A DNA stretch of 64,000 nucleotides from Pelomonas saccharophila_A. GTDB taxonomy: Bacteria; Pseudomonadota; Gammaproteobacteria; Burkholderiales; Burkholderiaceae_C. Below the pieces are notes generated by a model that did not search any database, was not told the DNA's origin, and saw only the letters and a list, made by a program, of their open reading frames with translations. The position numbers and the translations under genes are program-made. The stretch lies in the NCBI RefSeq assembly GCF_031458095.1, contig NZ_JAVDXU010000003.1, positions 779,452 through 843,451 of the forward strand. The letters run 5' to 3'. Shown here piece by piece: positions 27,832 through 36,214 of this stretch (position 1 is its first letter; each line of letters begins with the position of its first letter).

Positions 27832-28306
27832 ATTGATCAATTCTCCGGATCGTTGTTGCAACAATGGATCAAAACGTTGGTAGTAGTGATTGGGACACCC
27901 ACCAGCACGCCGCACTGGATGATTGCTCTGCCCTGTTGCCCGGGCCGCAACAGCCACCAATACGGCAACCACTGCGTCGACTATGAGGGTCCTTCTCACC
28001 TCCCCCACATGGATGCGCCTTATGAAGATAGACGTTACCAAGCAGGTTGGCGGGCAGCATAGCAGACGAATTTGCTGCGCCTACACACGGCAGTGAACGA
28101 AAAGTCGGGGTTTTCCCGTCGATGTTGCGTCTCCGCCTCAACAAATGCCGATTACAGCAAACGCACTGGAAGCGTTACTTTGTTACGGTGTCTCACCATG
28201 CCGGCACCCGCGTCGGCAGGTAGGGCTCAGGGTCAATGCGCAGCGTCCAACGGCTAGACTTCGCCCCTTTCGCCCGCACGAGGCGCGGTGTCGCGCGCTC
28301 CTTCCC
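27832..28306. promoter_or_regulatory. 475-base divergent intergenic region between secreted protein and N-glycosyltransferase
   Basis: This is the largest gene-free stretch in the window and is less GC-rich than its surroundings. Towards the secreted-protein gene there is a GGAG ribosome binding site 11 bases before the ATG at 27831 and a perfect 12-base palindrome TTGTTGCAACAA at 27853-27864. A TATGCT box reads on the - strand near 28057-28062, which would give a leader of over 200 bases, but no good -35 was found. Towards the glycosyltransferase, TAGACT at 28255-28260 is a weak -10 candidate 47 bases before the ATG. No tRNA or known riboswitch pattern was seen. Confidence 0.6.
27853..27864. 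repeat. Perfect 12-base palindrome in the leader of the secreted-protein gene
   Basis: TTGTTGCAACAA, centred 27 bases upstream of the start codon at 27831. It could be an operator or, in RNA, a short hairpin just before the ribosome binding site. Function is inference only. Confidence 0.6.
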
Positions 28307-30172
28307 ATGGAAACACAAAAAGATAACGTCATCGACGATTTGTTGGATCGCCTCGAGCGCGCGGTCTTCCAAAGGCAGACCAAGCAGGGCGTGCAGTTGT
28401 TGCTTGAGCTGCTGAACACCATGAGCACGCAACGCTCGCCCTTCGGCATCCTGCCGCCGACGTCCCCTCCAGAGGAACGCCGGGCTGCATACACGCGGAT
28501 CGCCGCCATGATTTCGGCGCTGATCTGCAGCCCGGACTTCCTGATCGATCTCGCCCAAATCGAATTCCTCGCTGGCCGCAAGCCCATGCTGGAAGCGATC
28601 TTCGAGCTGAGCGGCTACGAAGGACCTTTCCACCTGCTGCGCTACAACGGCCAGCGCAACGCCGATGGTAGCGTGATGTTGCGCGCCAACCAGGTCTTCG
28701 TCCTCTCTCTCTTCTATTCGCTCGACGCGCTGCCGCCGGAATTGATCCAGGGCGTTCTCAAGCTGCCACCGGACCAATTGCTGCCGTTGATGGTCGGCTG
28801 GTTCACCGCGCCTTTCGTCCACCACGCGCGCGGGGAGGAAAATCGCAGCATCCTGATTGAGCATTGCTCGCGAATCGAAACCGCCAATCCGACCCAAGGC
28901 ATCGTCCAGGCGATGACTTCGGCCTGGATGCACTGCAGCTACGCAGATCACCCTCGCAAGCATGACATCAAGCGCAGCCTCAACGAGGTCTGGCGCCGCC
29001 TGAACAAGCTGGGAGGCCTCAAGAGCCGCCCGAGCGAGCGACGCCTGGTCGACAAGCCCACCTTGTTGATATGCGCGGAACGCATGAATGCCGGGCACGC
29101 GATGCACCGCAGCTACGCGGCGGGCCTCAAGCAGTTGAAGGAACGATTCCGCACGATCTGCATGGCAACCGCCGGTTTCATCACCCCGGACACGCACGAG
29201 CTCTTCGACGAAGTGTCTATCCTTGAGAGCGGCATACCGCTGAAGGAGATCGGCGCGCGCATCGTCCGCTTGGAGCCGGACATCATCTACTACCCCAGTC
29301 TGGGCATGTCGGAATGGACGCAGATGACGTCAAACCAGCGTTTTGCGCCTATCCAGTTGATGACGCTCGGCCACCCTGCGCCTGCCATGATGGACACCAT
29401 GGACTATGCCCTCGTTCAGGCGGGACATGGCGAGGCGTCCGGGGAGTTCGGCAAGAAGGTCATCGAACGGCAGGCGTGGGGCCAGTTTGCTCCGTACAGC
29501 GAGTCAATCAACTTCGCCATTGAAGCGAAGCCTTTCGAGGACGGCCGGCTGCACATCGCCGTCAACAGCTCGCTGATGAAGCTGTCGCCGCGCTTCCTGG
29601 CCATGTGCGAACGCATGGAAACCGAGGCGAAGCGCCCGTTGCATTTCCATTTCTTTGCCAGCGCGGCGGGTGTCATGTATGACCGCATCCGCCAGGTGTT
29701 CGAACGACGATTCCGCTACTTCACCCTGGAACCTTCTCGCCAGTACCAAGCTTTCCTGAATGTCTTGGCGCGTTGCGACCTGGCCTTGGCCGCGTTCCCG
29801 TTCGGCAACACCAACAGCACGGTCGATACCTGCTTGCTGGGGATCCCGACGGTCGCCTACTACGCCAACGAAGTGCTGAGCATCGGCGACCGCGATGTGA
29901 TGCGGCTGGTCGGTCTGCCCTCCTGGCTGGTCGCCGACAGCGACGAGAGCTACTTCGAGACCGCCATGAAGCTGATCCACGACGACGAAGCCCGCAAGAG
30001 CATCGTCGACCAGTTGAAGGCAACCGACGTCAAGGCCAAGCTCTTCCAGGCACCTCGACCGGAAGACGAACACGAGTTCGTCGACGCCATGGACTGGATC
30101 TATCGCAACCACGAGGCCCTTCAGGCCAGCTCCCAGCATCTGCTGAAGGTCGGCGAACCCATCCCCGCCTGA
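28307..30172 (+). CDS. HMW1C-type cytoplasmic N-glycosyltransferase (GT41)
   Basis: A 621-residue protein, the same length as Haemophilus HMW1C and Actinobacillus NGT (about 620). Shared family landmarks in order: an N-terminal all-alpha domain, MHCSYADHPRKHDIKR (208-223), NAGHAMHRSY (261-270), LAPIQ/TLGHPA-like IQLMTLGHPA (349-358), Lys425 in SSLMKLSPRF (the UDP-contact lysine of NGT), FHFFASAAG, and FPFGNTNSTVD (497-507), where Asn503 and Asp507 match the nucleotide-sugar residues of NGT. Family members attach glucose or galactose from UDP-sugars to Asn in N-x-S/T of proteins in the cytoplasm before export. The ATG at 28307 gives family length; the frame is open to 28145 but that part is unlike the family. 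It heads the ten-gene + strand run. Confidence 0.9.
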   Translation: METQKDNVIDDLLDRLERAVFQRQTKQGVQLLLELLNTMSTQRSPFGILPPTSPPEERRAAYTRIAAMISALICSPDFLIDLAQIEFLAGRKPMLEAIFELSGYEGPFHLLRYNGQRNADGSVMLRANQVFVLSLFYSLDALPPELIQGVLKLPPDQLLPLMVGWFTAPFVHHARGEENRSILIEHCSRIETANPTQGIVQAMTSAWMHCSYADHPRKHDIKRSLNEVWRRLNKLGGLKSRPSERRLVDKPTLLICAERMNAGHAMHRSYAAGLKQLKERFRTICMATAGFITPDTHELFDEVSILESGIPLKEIGARIVRLEPDIIYYPSLGMSEWTQMTSNQRFAPIQLMTLGHPAPAMMDTMDYALVQAGHGEASGEFGKKVIERQAWGQFAPYSESINFAIEAKPFEDGRLHIAVNSSLMKLSPRFLAMCERMETEAKRPLHFHFFASAAGVMYDRIRQVFERRFRYFTLEPSRQYQAFLNVLARCDLALAAFPFGNTNSTVDTCLLGIPTVAYYANEVLSIGDRDVMRLVGLPSWLVADSDESYFETAMKLIHDDEARKSIVDQLKATDVKAKLFQAPRPEDEHEFVDAMDWIYRNHEALQASSQHLLKVGEPIPA

Positions 30173-30177
30173 ATCCC

Positions 30178-31293
30178 ATGAGCCAGAAACCCATCTACGT
30201 CACCCAGCCCCATCTGCCGCCGCTGGAGGAATTCCTGCCCTATCTGAAGGAGGTGTGGGACAGCAAGTTCCTCACCAACGGCGGCCCGATGCACCAGAAG
30301 TTCGAGCGGGCGCTGTGCGAATACCTGGGCGTGCCCGAGATCGCCCTGTTCTCCAACGGCACTTTGGCCCTGCTGACGGCGCTGCAGTCGCTGCGCATCA
30401 CCGGCGAAGTCATCACGACGCCCTATTCCTTTGTCGCGACGGCCCACTCGCTGCTGTGGAATGGCATCAAGCCCGTCTTCGTCGACGTGGATCCGGTCAA
30501 CCTGAATCTGGATCCGGCCAAGATCGAGGCCGCCATCACGCCGCAGACCACGGCCATCATGCCGGTGCACTGCTATGGCCACCCCTGCGACGTGGCGGCC
30601 ATCGAGCGCATCGCCGACACCTACAACCTCAAGGTCATCTACGACGCGGCCCACTCCTTCGGCGTCGAGTCCGACGGCCAGAGCGTGCTGAATGCCGGCG
30701 ACCTGTCGGTGCTGAGCTTCCACGCCACCAAGGTCTTCAACACCTTCGAGGGCGGCGCCATCGTCTGCAAGGACGCCAAGACCAAGTTGCGAATCGACCA
30801 GCTGAAGAACTTTGGCTTCTACGATGAAACCACCGTCGTCGCGCCTGGCATCAATGGCAAGATGAGTGAGTTCAATGCAGCGCTTGGCCTGCTGCAGCTC
30901 AACCATGTGGACGAAGCGCTGCGCCAGCGTAGCGAGGTCGACCAGCGCTACCGCAGCATGCTGGCGGACATCCCCGGCATCGAATGCCTGCCTCCCAGCC
31001 CCGGCAGCAAGCACAACTATTCCTATTTCCCGATTCTCGTGAAGCCGGACTACGGCGTCGCTCGCGACGGCCTTTACACGGCCATGCGCGACAAGAACAT
31101 CTACGCTCGCCGCTATTTCTATCCGCTGATCAGCAGCTTCCCCATGTACCGCGCCCTGGCCTCTGCCGCGCCGGCCAACCTGCCGATTGCCACGCGCGCG
31201 GCTGACCAGGTGCTGTGCCTGCCGATCTACCCGGGGCTGACGCCGGATCAACAAGACCAGGTCGTCAACGTGATCCGCGCACTGCGCACGTAA
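30178..31293 (+). CDS. DegT/DnrJ/EryC1 family PLP-dependent sugar aminotransferase
   Basis: A 371-residue aminotransferase. The PLP lysine is Lys185 in SFHATKVFNTFEGG, and Asp156 in YDAAH contacts the pyridine ring. The N-terminus YVTQPHLPPLEEF and FLTNGGPMH resemble VioA and FdtB-type enzymes that aminate C3 or C4 of dTDP-keto-6-deoxyhexoses. No matching dTDP-sugar dehydratase is in the window, so its substrate is unknown. It starts 5 bases after the N-glycosyltransferase stop, so the two are likely co-transcribed, which hints that an amino sugar is connected to the glycosylation product. Confidence 0.88.
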   Translation: MSQKPIYVTQPHLPPLEEFLPYLKEVWDSKFLTNGGPMHQKFERALCEYLGVPEIALFSNGTLALLTALQSLRITGEVITTPYSFVATAHSLLWNGIKPVFVDVDPVNLNLDPAKIEAAITPQTTAIMPVHCYGHPCDVAAIERIADTYNLKVIYDAAHSFGVESDGQSVLNAGDLSVLSFHATKVFNTFEGGAIVCKDAKTKLRIDQLKNFGFYDETTVVAPGINGKMSEFNAALGLLQLNHVDEALRQRSEVDQRYRSMLADIPGIECLPPSPGSKHNYSYFPILVKPDYGVARDGLYTAMRDKNIYARRYFYPLISSFPMYRALASAAPANLPIATRAADQVLCLPIYPGLTPDQQDQVVNVIRALRT

Positions 31294-31298
31294 GTCCC

Positions 31299-31997
31299 AT
31301 GCGGCTGGCCATCATGCAGCCCTACTTTCTGCCCTACATCGGCTACTGGCAGCTGATGGGGGCGGTGGATGCCTTCGTCGTCTACGACCGCATCAAGTAC
31401 ACCAAGAAGGGCTGGATCAACCGCAATCGCATGCTGCTCAACGGCGATGCAGCCACCTTTTCGCTACCGCTGGCTCAAGGCTCGGATCAGCTCTTGGTCA
31501 GCGAACGCGAACTGGCCCCCAGCTTCGACCGCCGCAAGCTGATCGCACAGTTTGAGGGCACCTACCGCAAGGCGCCGCAATTCGACGCGCTGCGCCCCTG
31601 GCTGCAGGACATCGTCCTCGACCCCGCCAACAACCTGTTCGACTACCTCTGGCAATCCATCGTCAAGGTGCGCGACCGGCTGGGTTTGACGACACGCCTC
31701 ATCGTGTCGTCCGAAGTGCCGCATGACGAAAGCCTCCGGGCCCAGGACAAGGTGCTGGCAATCTGCAAGGCCCTGGGCGCCACGACCTATGTCAACGCCA
31801 TCGGCGGCATGGAGCTTTACGAGCGCGAGGCCTTTGCGGCCCGGGGCGTGGAACTGCTCTTCCACAAGGCCCGGCCGTTCGAGTACGCGCAGTTCGGCGC
31901 CCCCTTCGTGCCCTGGCTTTCCATTGTCGACGTGCTGATGTTCAACTCGGCCGAACAGACGCACGGCTTCCTGACCAAGAATTACGAGCTTTCCTGA
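31299..31997 (+). CDS. WbqC-like family protein
   Basis: A 232-residue protein whose opening, MRLAIMQPYFLPYIGYWQLM, is diagnostic of the WbqC family. These proteins are frequent in O-antigen and flagellar glycan loci, often next to DegT aminotransferases as here, and are suspected to act as acyl- or aminoacyl-transferases on the amino group, but the reaction is not established. It follows the aminotransferase by 5 bases. Conserved features include the RIKYTKKGWINRNR segment and a C-terminal SIVDVLMFNS. Confidence 0.85.
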   Translation: MRLAIMQPYFLPYIGYWQLMGAVDAFVVYDRIKYTKKGWINRNRMLLNGDAATFSLPLAQGSDQLLVSERELAPSFDRRKLIAQFEGTYRKAPQFDALRPWLQDIVLDPANNLFDYLWQSIVKVRDRLGLTTRLIVSSEVPHDESLRAQDKVLAICKALGATTYVNAIGGMELYEREAFAARGVELLFHKARPFEYAQFGAPFVPWLSIVDVLMFNSAEQTHGFLTKNYELS

Positions 31998-32031
31998 AGG
32001 ATGCGCGCCCTGCGCGGCCTCGGTATCTGAG

Positions 32032-32766
32032 ATGACCAACACCCTAGACGCCCACGTTGAAGCCTACAGCGGCAAGAACCTGTACGACTTCGACAACGAG
32101 ATCCTGCTGAACTGGTATCCGCAGCGCATCGCGTTGCACAGCGCCGGCGCCCGGTCGCTGCTGGAACTCGGTCTGGGCCATGGCTTCTCCACTGACAACT
32201 TCTCTCGCCTGTTCGATCGCCATCTGGTGCTCGAAGGGTCGGGCGCGGTGATCGAGAACTTCCAGCGCCGCTTCCCGGCCTGCCGGGCGGAAGTCGTCGA
32301 GACCTATTTCGAGAACTTCGACACCGACGAGCGCTTCGACGTGATCGTGATGGGCTTCATCCTCGAACACGTGGATGACCCGCGGCTGATCATCGAGCGC
32401 TACAAGCACCTCCTCGCCCCCGGCGGACGGATGTTCATCGCCGTACCGAACGCCGCGGTGATGAACCGCCGGCTCGGTCATCTGGCCGGGCTGCTGCCGG
32501 ACATGGAGGCGCTCTCGGAGAATGACCTGCTGCTCGGTCACAAGCGCTACTACACGGTGGAAACGCTGAGCGCCGACGTCGAACAGGTGGGCTGCCAGGT
32601 CGATCGGCTGGAGGGCATCTACCTGAAGCCGCTGACGACGCGCCAGATGGTGTCGCTGAATCTGTCGCCGGATCTCATCCAGTCGCTTTGCCGGCTCGGT
32701 GTCGACTATCCGGAGTTGAGCTGCGGCATCCTGGCCGAGATCAGCGCCGGCAAGGCGGCGGCATGA
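32032..32766 (+). CDS. Class I SAM-dependent methyltransferase
   Basis: A 244-residue Rossmann methyltransferase. Motif I is LLELGLGHG at 43-51, and the post-motif FILEHVDDPRLIIER is typical of the Methyltransf_11/23 group that modifies sugars or small metabolites. The substrate is unknown. It is preceded by the only sizeable gap in this run (34 bases) and overlaps the next SDR gene by 4 bases. A second methyltransferase with the same architecture lies at 37164-37910. Confidence 0.85.
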   Translation: MTNTLDAHVEAYSGKNLYDFDNEILLNWYPQRIALHSAGARSLLELGLGHGFSTDNFSRLFDRHLVLEGSGAVIENFQRRFPACRAEVVETYFENFDTDERFDVIVMGFILEHVDDPRLIIERYKHLLAPGGRMFIAVPNAAVMNRRLGHLAGLLPDMEALSENDLLLGHKRYYTVETLSADVEQVGCQVDRLEGIYLKPLTTRQMVSLNLSPDLIQSLCRLGVDYPELSCGILAEISAGKAAA

Positions 32767-33611
32767 AAGTTCTGATCGTCGGCGGCACCTCGTCGCTGGC
32801 CACCGCACTGCGGCCCGCGCTTGAGCGCTTCGCGCAGGTGCACACCGCTGGCCGGCAGGGCTGCGACCACGAACTTGACCTGGCGGCGAGCGCTGAAGGC
32901 ATGGTGCTGCCCCAAGGGTTCGACGTCGTCGTCAACACCGCCAGCCATTTCGGCGGCACCACTGCCGCGGCGATGGACCAGGCCGTGGCCATCAATGTGC
33001 AGGGCACGCTGCGGCTGGCCGAAGCCTGCGCGCGCGCCGGGGTTGCCCACTTCCTGCAAGTCTCGAGCATCTTTGCGCTGCTGCCGAGCAGTTCGCCCTT
33101 CTTCAGCGCCTATGCGGCAACCAAGCGCCAGACCGACGAACTGCTGCAGCTCTGGTCTCGCTCGCAAACCACGAAGCTGACTGTGCTGCGCCCCTCGCAG
33201 TTCTACGGCGCCGGGGAAGCAACGCGGCGGCACCAGCCTTTCCTGTGCACCTTGATCGACAAGGCCGCCAAGGGCGAGGACATCACGCTGTTCGGCGGTC
33301 ACGATGCCCAGCGCAACTTCATCCACATCGACGACGTGGCCGCGGCCGTCGCTGCCTGCATCGAGCAGGGCCTTGCGGGGACGTTTGCCTGCCAGTACCC
33401 GAAAGACCACGGTTTCGGAGAGATTGCGCGGGCTGCCGTGCAGGCCTTCGGCAGCGCCAGCCGTGTCGACTTTGACCCGTCGCGCCCCGACGTTCTGGAC
33501 AACGTGCTGCCCATCGACCCGACGCTGTTCGACACGCTCGGCATCCAGCCCCGCATCACTTTGGCCGAGGGCATGCGGATGGAAGCGCGCCGCCAGGGAG
33601 TGCGGGCATGA
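32763..33611 (+). CDS. NAD(P)-dependent epimerase/dehydratase (extended SDR)
   Basis: A 282-residue extended SDR. The Rossmann loop is unusual (VGGTSSLATAL instead of GxxGxxG), while the active site Tyr-x3-Lys is normal in SAYAATKRQTDE and is followed by LRPSQFYG, the standard substrate loop. NFIHIDDVAAAV is the usual late motif. Function: probably oxidoreduction or epimerisation of a nucleotide sugar; the specific reaction cannot be assigned. It overlaps its neighbours at both ends (ATGA). Confidence 0.83.
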   Translation: MKVLIVGGTSSLATALRPALERFAQVHTAGRQGCDHELDLAASAEGMVLPQGFDVVVNTASHFGGTTAAAMDQAVAINVQGTLRLAEACARAGVAHFLQVSSIFALLPSSSPFFSAYAATKRQTDELLQLWSRSQTTKLTVLRPSQFYGAGEATRRHQPFLCTLIDKAAKGEDITLFGGHDAQRNFIHIDDVAAAVAACIEQGLAGTFACQYPKDHGFGEIARAAVQAFGSASRVDFDPSRPDVLDNVLPIDPTLFDTLGIQPRITLAEGMRMEARRQGVRA

Positions 33612-34585
33612 GGACGGTGCTGGTCTCCGGCGCCAGCGGCATCGTCGGCTACGGCTCGTTGAAGGCGCTGCGCCAGCACCCTGCGGGCCTGCGCCTGATC
33701 GGCACGACGATCTACGAGGACTCGGTCGCCCCCGCCTTTTGCGATCTGTTCGAGCGCGCGCCCCTGACCTCCGACCCCGGCTACCTGGATTGGCTGACGG
33801 CCGTCATCCGCAGGCACGAGGTCGAGTTGCTGATCCCCGGCATCGAAGCGGACCTCTACTTCTGGGCCGATCACGCCGCCGAGATCCGCGCCGCCGGCGC
33901 TCAGCCGGTGCTCAACGAGCCGCAATTGATCGAGCTGTGCCGCGACAAGTGGCGCTTCTACGAGCGCCTGCGCGACGCGGGCGTGGCCTGCGCCATTCCC
34001 AGCGCGCTGGAGGGCACGTTCGATTCGCTGTCCGCTGCCTTCGGCCTGCCCTTCCTGCTCAAGCCGCGCCGCGGCTTTGCCTCCAAAGGCATTGTCAGGG
34101 TCGGGGATAGCGCACAGTTCGAGCCGCATGCCGCGGAACTGGGCCGCGGCCTCATGGCCCAGCCCATCGTCGGTCAGGACGACGCCGAGTACACGACCTC
34201 GGCCTTCTGCGACGGCCAGGGCGGGCTCAGTGCGCTGATGACGCTGAAGCGCCGGCTGTCGCGCGACGGCTTCACCGAGAAGGCTGAGGTGGTCGCCAAT
34301 GACGATTTCCTGGAAACGACGCGGGCCTTGTGCCGGTTGTTCAAGCCTCTCGGCCCGACCAACTTCCAATACCGGCTGTGCGAAGGCGGTCCCAAGCTGC
34401 TGGAGATCAATCCGCGGGTCTCTTCGTCTACTTCCATCCGCACGGCTTTCGGCTACAACGAATGCGCGATGGCGGTCGACTTCTACCTGGAAGGTCGCCT
34501 GCCGCAGCAGCCCGCGATCCGCGCCGGCCGCGCCGTGCGCTATACCGAAGATTGCATTTTTTATGAAGCTGGCGTTCATCTCTGA
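33608..34585 (+). CDS. ATP-grasp ligase-like protein (carbamoyl-phosphate-synthase-like fold)
   Basis: A 325-residue ATP-grasp enzyme. The pre-ATP-grasp Rossmann part begins VLVSGASGIVGYGSLKAL; the ATP-binding part has LCRDKWRFYERL, PFLLKPRRGFASKG and the metal site LLEINPRVSSST. Such enzymes join a carboxylate to an amine or other nucleophile with ATP; in glycan loci they can add an amino acid or similar to a sugar. It lies after the SDR with a 4-base overlap and its C-terminus overlaps the phosphoesterase gene by 23 bases, across a run of six T. Confidence 0.85.
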   Translation: MRTVLVSGASGIVGYGSLKALRQHPAGLRLIGTTIYEDSVAPAFCDLFERAPLTSDPGYLDWLTAVIRRHEVELLIPGIEADLYFWADHAAEIRAAGAQPVLNEPQLIELCRDKWRFYERLRDAGVACAIPSALEGTFDSLSAAFGLPFLLKPRRGFASKGIVRVGDSAQFEPHAAELGRGLMAQPIVGQDDAEYTTSAFCDGQGGLSALMTLKRRLSRDGFTEKAEVVANDDFLETTRALCRLFKPLGPTNFQYRLCEGGPKLLEINPRVSSSTSIRTAFGYNECAMAVDFYLEGRLPQQPAIRAGRAVRYTEDCIFYEAGVHL

Positions 34586-35234
34586 TATCCACGGCAACTA
34601 CGAGGCGCTGAAGCAGGTGCTGGCCGCCATCGACGGCATGGGCGTCGATCAGATCTATTGCGCCGGTGACGTGGTCGGCTACTACGCGCAGATCAATGAA
34701 TGCTGCGCCGAACTGCAGGCGCGCAAGATTCCGACCGTGATGGGCAATCACGACTGGTACATGGCCGGGGGCGGCTTCTGCCCGCGCTCACGCAGCGTCA
34801 ACGACTGCCTGGTCTACCAACGGCGCATCATCGAACCGCGCCATGTGGAATGGTTGCAATCGCTGCCGACACAGCAGCGCGTTGGCGATCTGCGCGTCGT
34901 GCACGGCGGCTGGGCCGATCCCATCGACGAATATCTCAAGCCCAGTGACGAATACTTCGACAAAGTGGACGGCCGCTATTTCGTGTCCGGCCACACCCAC
35001 ATCCAGCTGATTCACAAATCGCCCACCAAAACCTATTGCAACCCAGGCTCGGTCGGCCAGCCGCGTGACGGCGACCCCCGTGCGGCCTTCGCAACCTTTG
35101 ATGGCGCGGAGTTCACGCTGCACCGCGTGGAGTACGACATGCAGCCGGTGTTCGATCTGATGCACGCAGCCGGCTTTGACGACTACTACTACGGCGGACT
35201 CAAGACGGGTGCGCGCAATCTGCGGAAGCTGTAA
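34563..35234 (+). CDS. Calcineurin-like metallophosphoesterase (YfcE/MJ0936 type)
   Basis: A 223-residue phosphoesterase with complete metal-binding motifs: FISDIHGN near the start, CAGDVVGY, MGNHDWYM, VHGGW and VSGHTHIQ. This is the small-molecule phosphodiesterase type, without a signal peptide. The ATG at 34563 lies inside the 3' end of the ATP-grasp gene, 6 bases or so from a TTTTTT run. In a glycan cluster its likely job is to remove a phosphate or nucleotide from a sugar intermediate; this is inference. Confidence 0.88.
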   Translation: MKLAFISDIHGNYEALKQVLAAIDGMGVDQIYCAGDVVGYYAQINECCAELQARKIPTVMGNHDWYMAGGGFCPRSRSVNDCLVYQRRIIEPRHVEWLQSLPTQQRVGDLRVVHGGWADPIDEYLKPSDEYFDKVDGRYFVSGHTHIQLIHKSPTKTYCNPGSVGQPRDGDPRAAFATFDGAEFTLHRVEYDMQPVFDLMHAAGFDDYYYGGLKTGARNLRKL

Positions 35235-35239
35235 ACGAC

Positions 35240-36214
35240 ATGTTCAAGTGGAAGAAACTGGGGCGGCTGTTCACACCGGCCGATCTGCCCGGCGACAGCT
35301 GGATGAAGGAATACGCCCAGTCGCCGTCGGCCGTGGTGTTCGACGATTTCGTGCGCGTCTATTTCTGCACCCGCCCGGCGCCCAGCGCCGATGGCCAGTA
35401 CATGAGCTACTTGGCCTACCTAGATGTGGCGCGAGACGACCCGACGCGGGTGCTCCGGGTGGGCGATGCGCCGGCGATGCCGCTGGGCGGCTTCGGCGCC
35501 TTCGATGAATTCGGCAGCAACCCGATCTCGGTGATCCGCAACGGCGACGAAATGCGGGTCTATTACGCCGGCTGGACGCGTTGCGAATCCGTCCCCTTCA
35601 ACGCCGCCATCGGCATGGCCGTCAGCCGCGACGAAGGCCACAGCTTCGCCCGCATTGGCGCCGGTCCGGTGCTGTCTTACAGCCCCGATGAGCCCTACCT
35701 GCTGGGCAGCCCACGCATCCGCAAGTTCGGCGACACCTGGACCCTCTGGTACGTCGCGGGCAAGGCCTGGCTGAAGACCGCCGTCCGCCCCGAGCCCATC
35801 TACCGGCTGCGCATGGCCACTTCGCAGAACGGTGTGGACTGGGTCAAGCACGGGCAGGATCTGCTGCCGGCCAAGCTCGGCGACGAGGAATGCCAGGCCT
35901 GCGCCGACGTCATCGAGCAGGGTGGGCGCTTTCACATGTTCTATTCCTACCGCCAGGCCCAGAACTACAAGACCGGTGAAGGCGGCTACCGCATCGGCTA
36001 CGCCTGGTCGGAAGACCTGCGCCACTGGACGCGCGACGACGACGCGGCCGGCATGTCCCTGTCCGCCGAAGGCTGGGACGCCGAGATGGTCTGCTACCCG
36101 CATGTGTTCGAACTGGACGGTGCCTTCTACATGCTTTACCAGGGCAACCAGATGGGCCGCACCGGCATCGGCCTGGCGCTTCTCGAGAACCCGCAGCGCT
36201 GGAGCCAGCGATGA
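35240..36214 (+). CDS. Five-bladed beta-propeller glycosidase-like protein, copy 1
   Basis: A 324-residue protein with no signal peptide that reads as a GH43/GH32-like five-bladed propeller: repeated strand pairs such as VRVYFCTRP, MRVYYAGW, TWTLWYVAG, FHMFYSYR and FYMLYQGN, each with acidic residues between. It is a paralogue of the next gene; the C-terminal parts share YRIGYAWS-D-R-WTRDD and CYPHVF-D--YMLY-GN. No GH43 subfamily is assignable by eye, so a catalytic triad is not proven. Cytoplasmic placement in a glycan-making operon argues for action on an intracellular oligosaccharide or nucleotide-sugar, not scavenging. It overlaps copy 2 by 4 bases. Confidence 0.75.
   Translation: MFKWKKLGRLFTPADLPGDSWMKEYAQSPSAVVFDDFVRVYFCTRPAPSADGQYMSYLAYLDVARDDPTRVLRVGDAPAMPLGGFGAFDEFGSNPISVIRNGDEMRVYYAGWTRCESVPFNAAIGMAVSRDEGHSFARIGAGPVLSYSPDEPYLLGSPRIRKFGDTWTLWYVAGKAWLKTAVRPEPIYRLRMATSQNGVDWVKHGQDLLPAKLGDEECQACADVIEQGGRFHMFYSYRQAQNYKTGEGGYRIGYAWSEDLRHWTRDDDAAGMSLSAEGWDAEMVCYPHVFELDGAFYMLYQGNQMGRTGIGLALLENPQRWSQR

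Noticed and set aside
26377..28062. Long + strand open frame antisense to the secreted-protein gene
   Set aside because: It mirrors the codon pattern of the - strand gene, which has a signal peptide, ribosome binding site and terminator; the + strand frame has no recognisable domain.
28145..28306. Longer N-terminus for the N-glycosyltransferase
   Set aside because: The extra 54 residues are Arg/Pro-rich and unlike the family; starting at 28307 gives the exact family length.
27832..28306. A c-di-GMP or other known riboswitch in the leader
   Set aside because: Some G-rich stretches on the - strand looked suggestive, but no consensus core could be matched.
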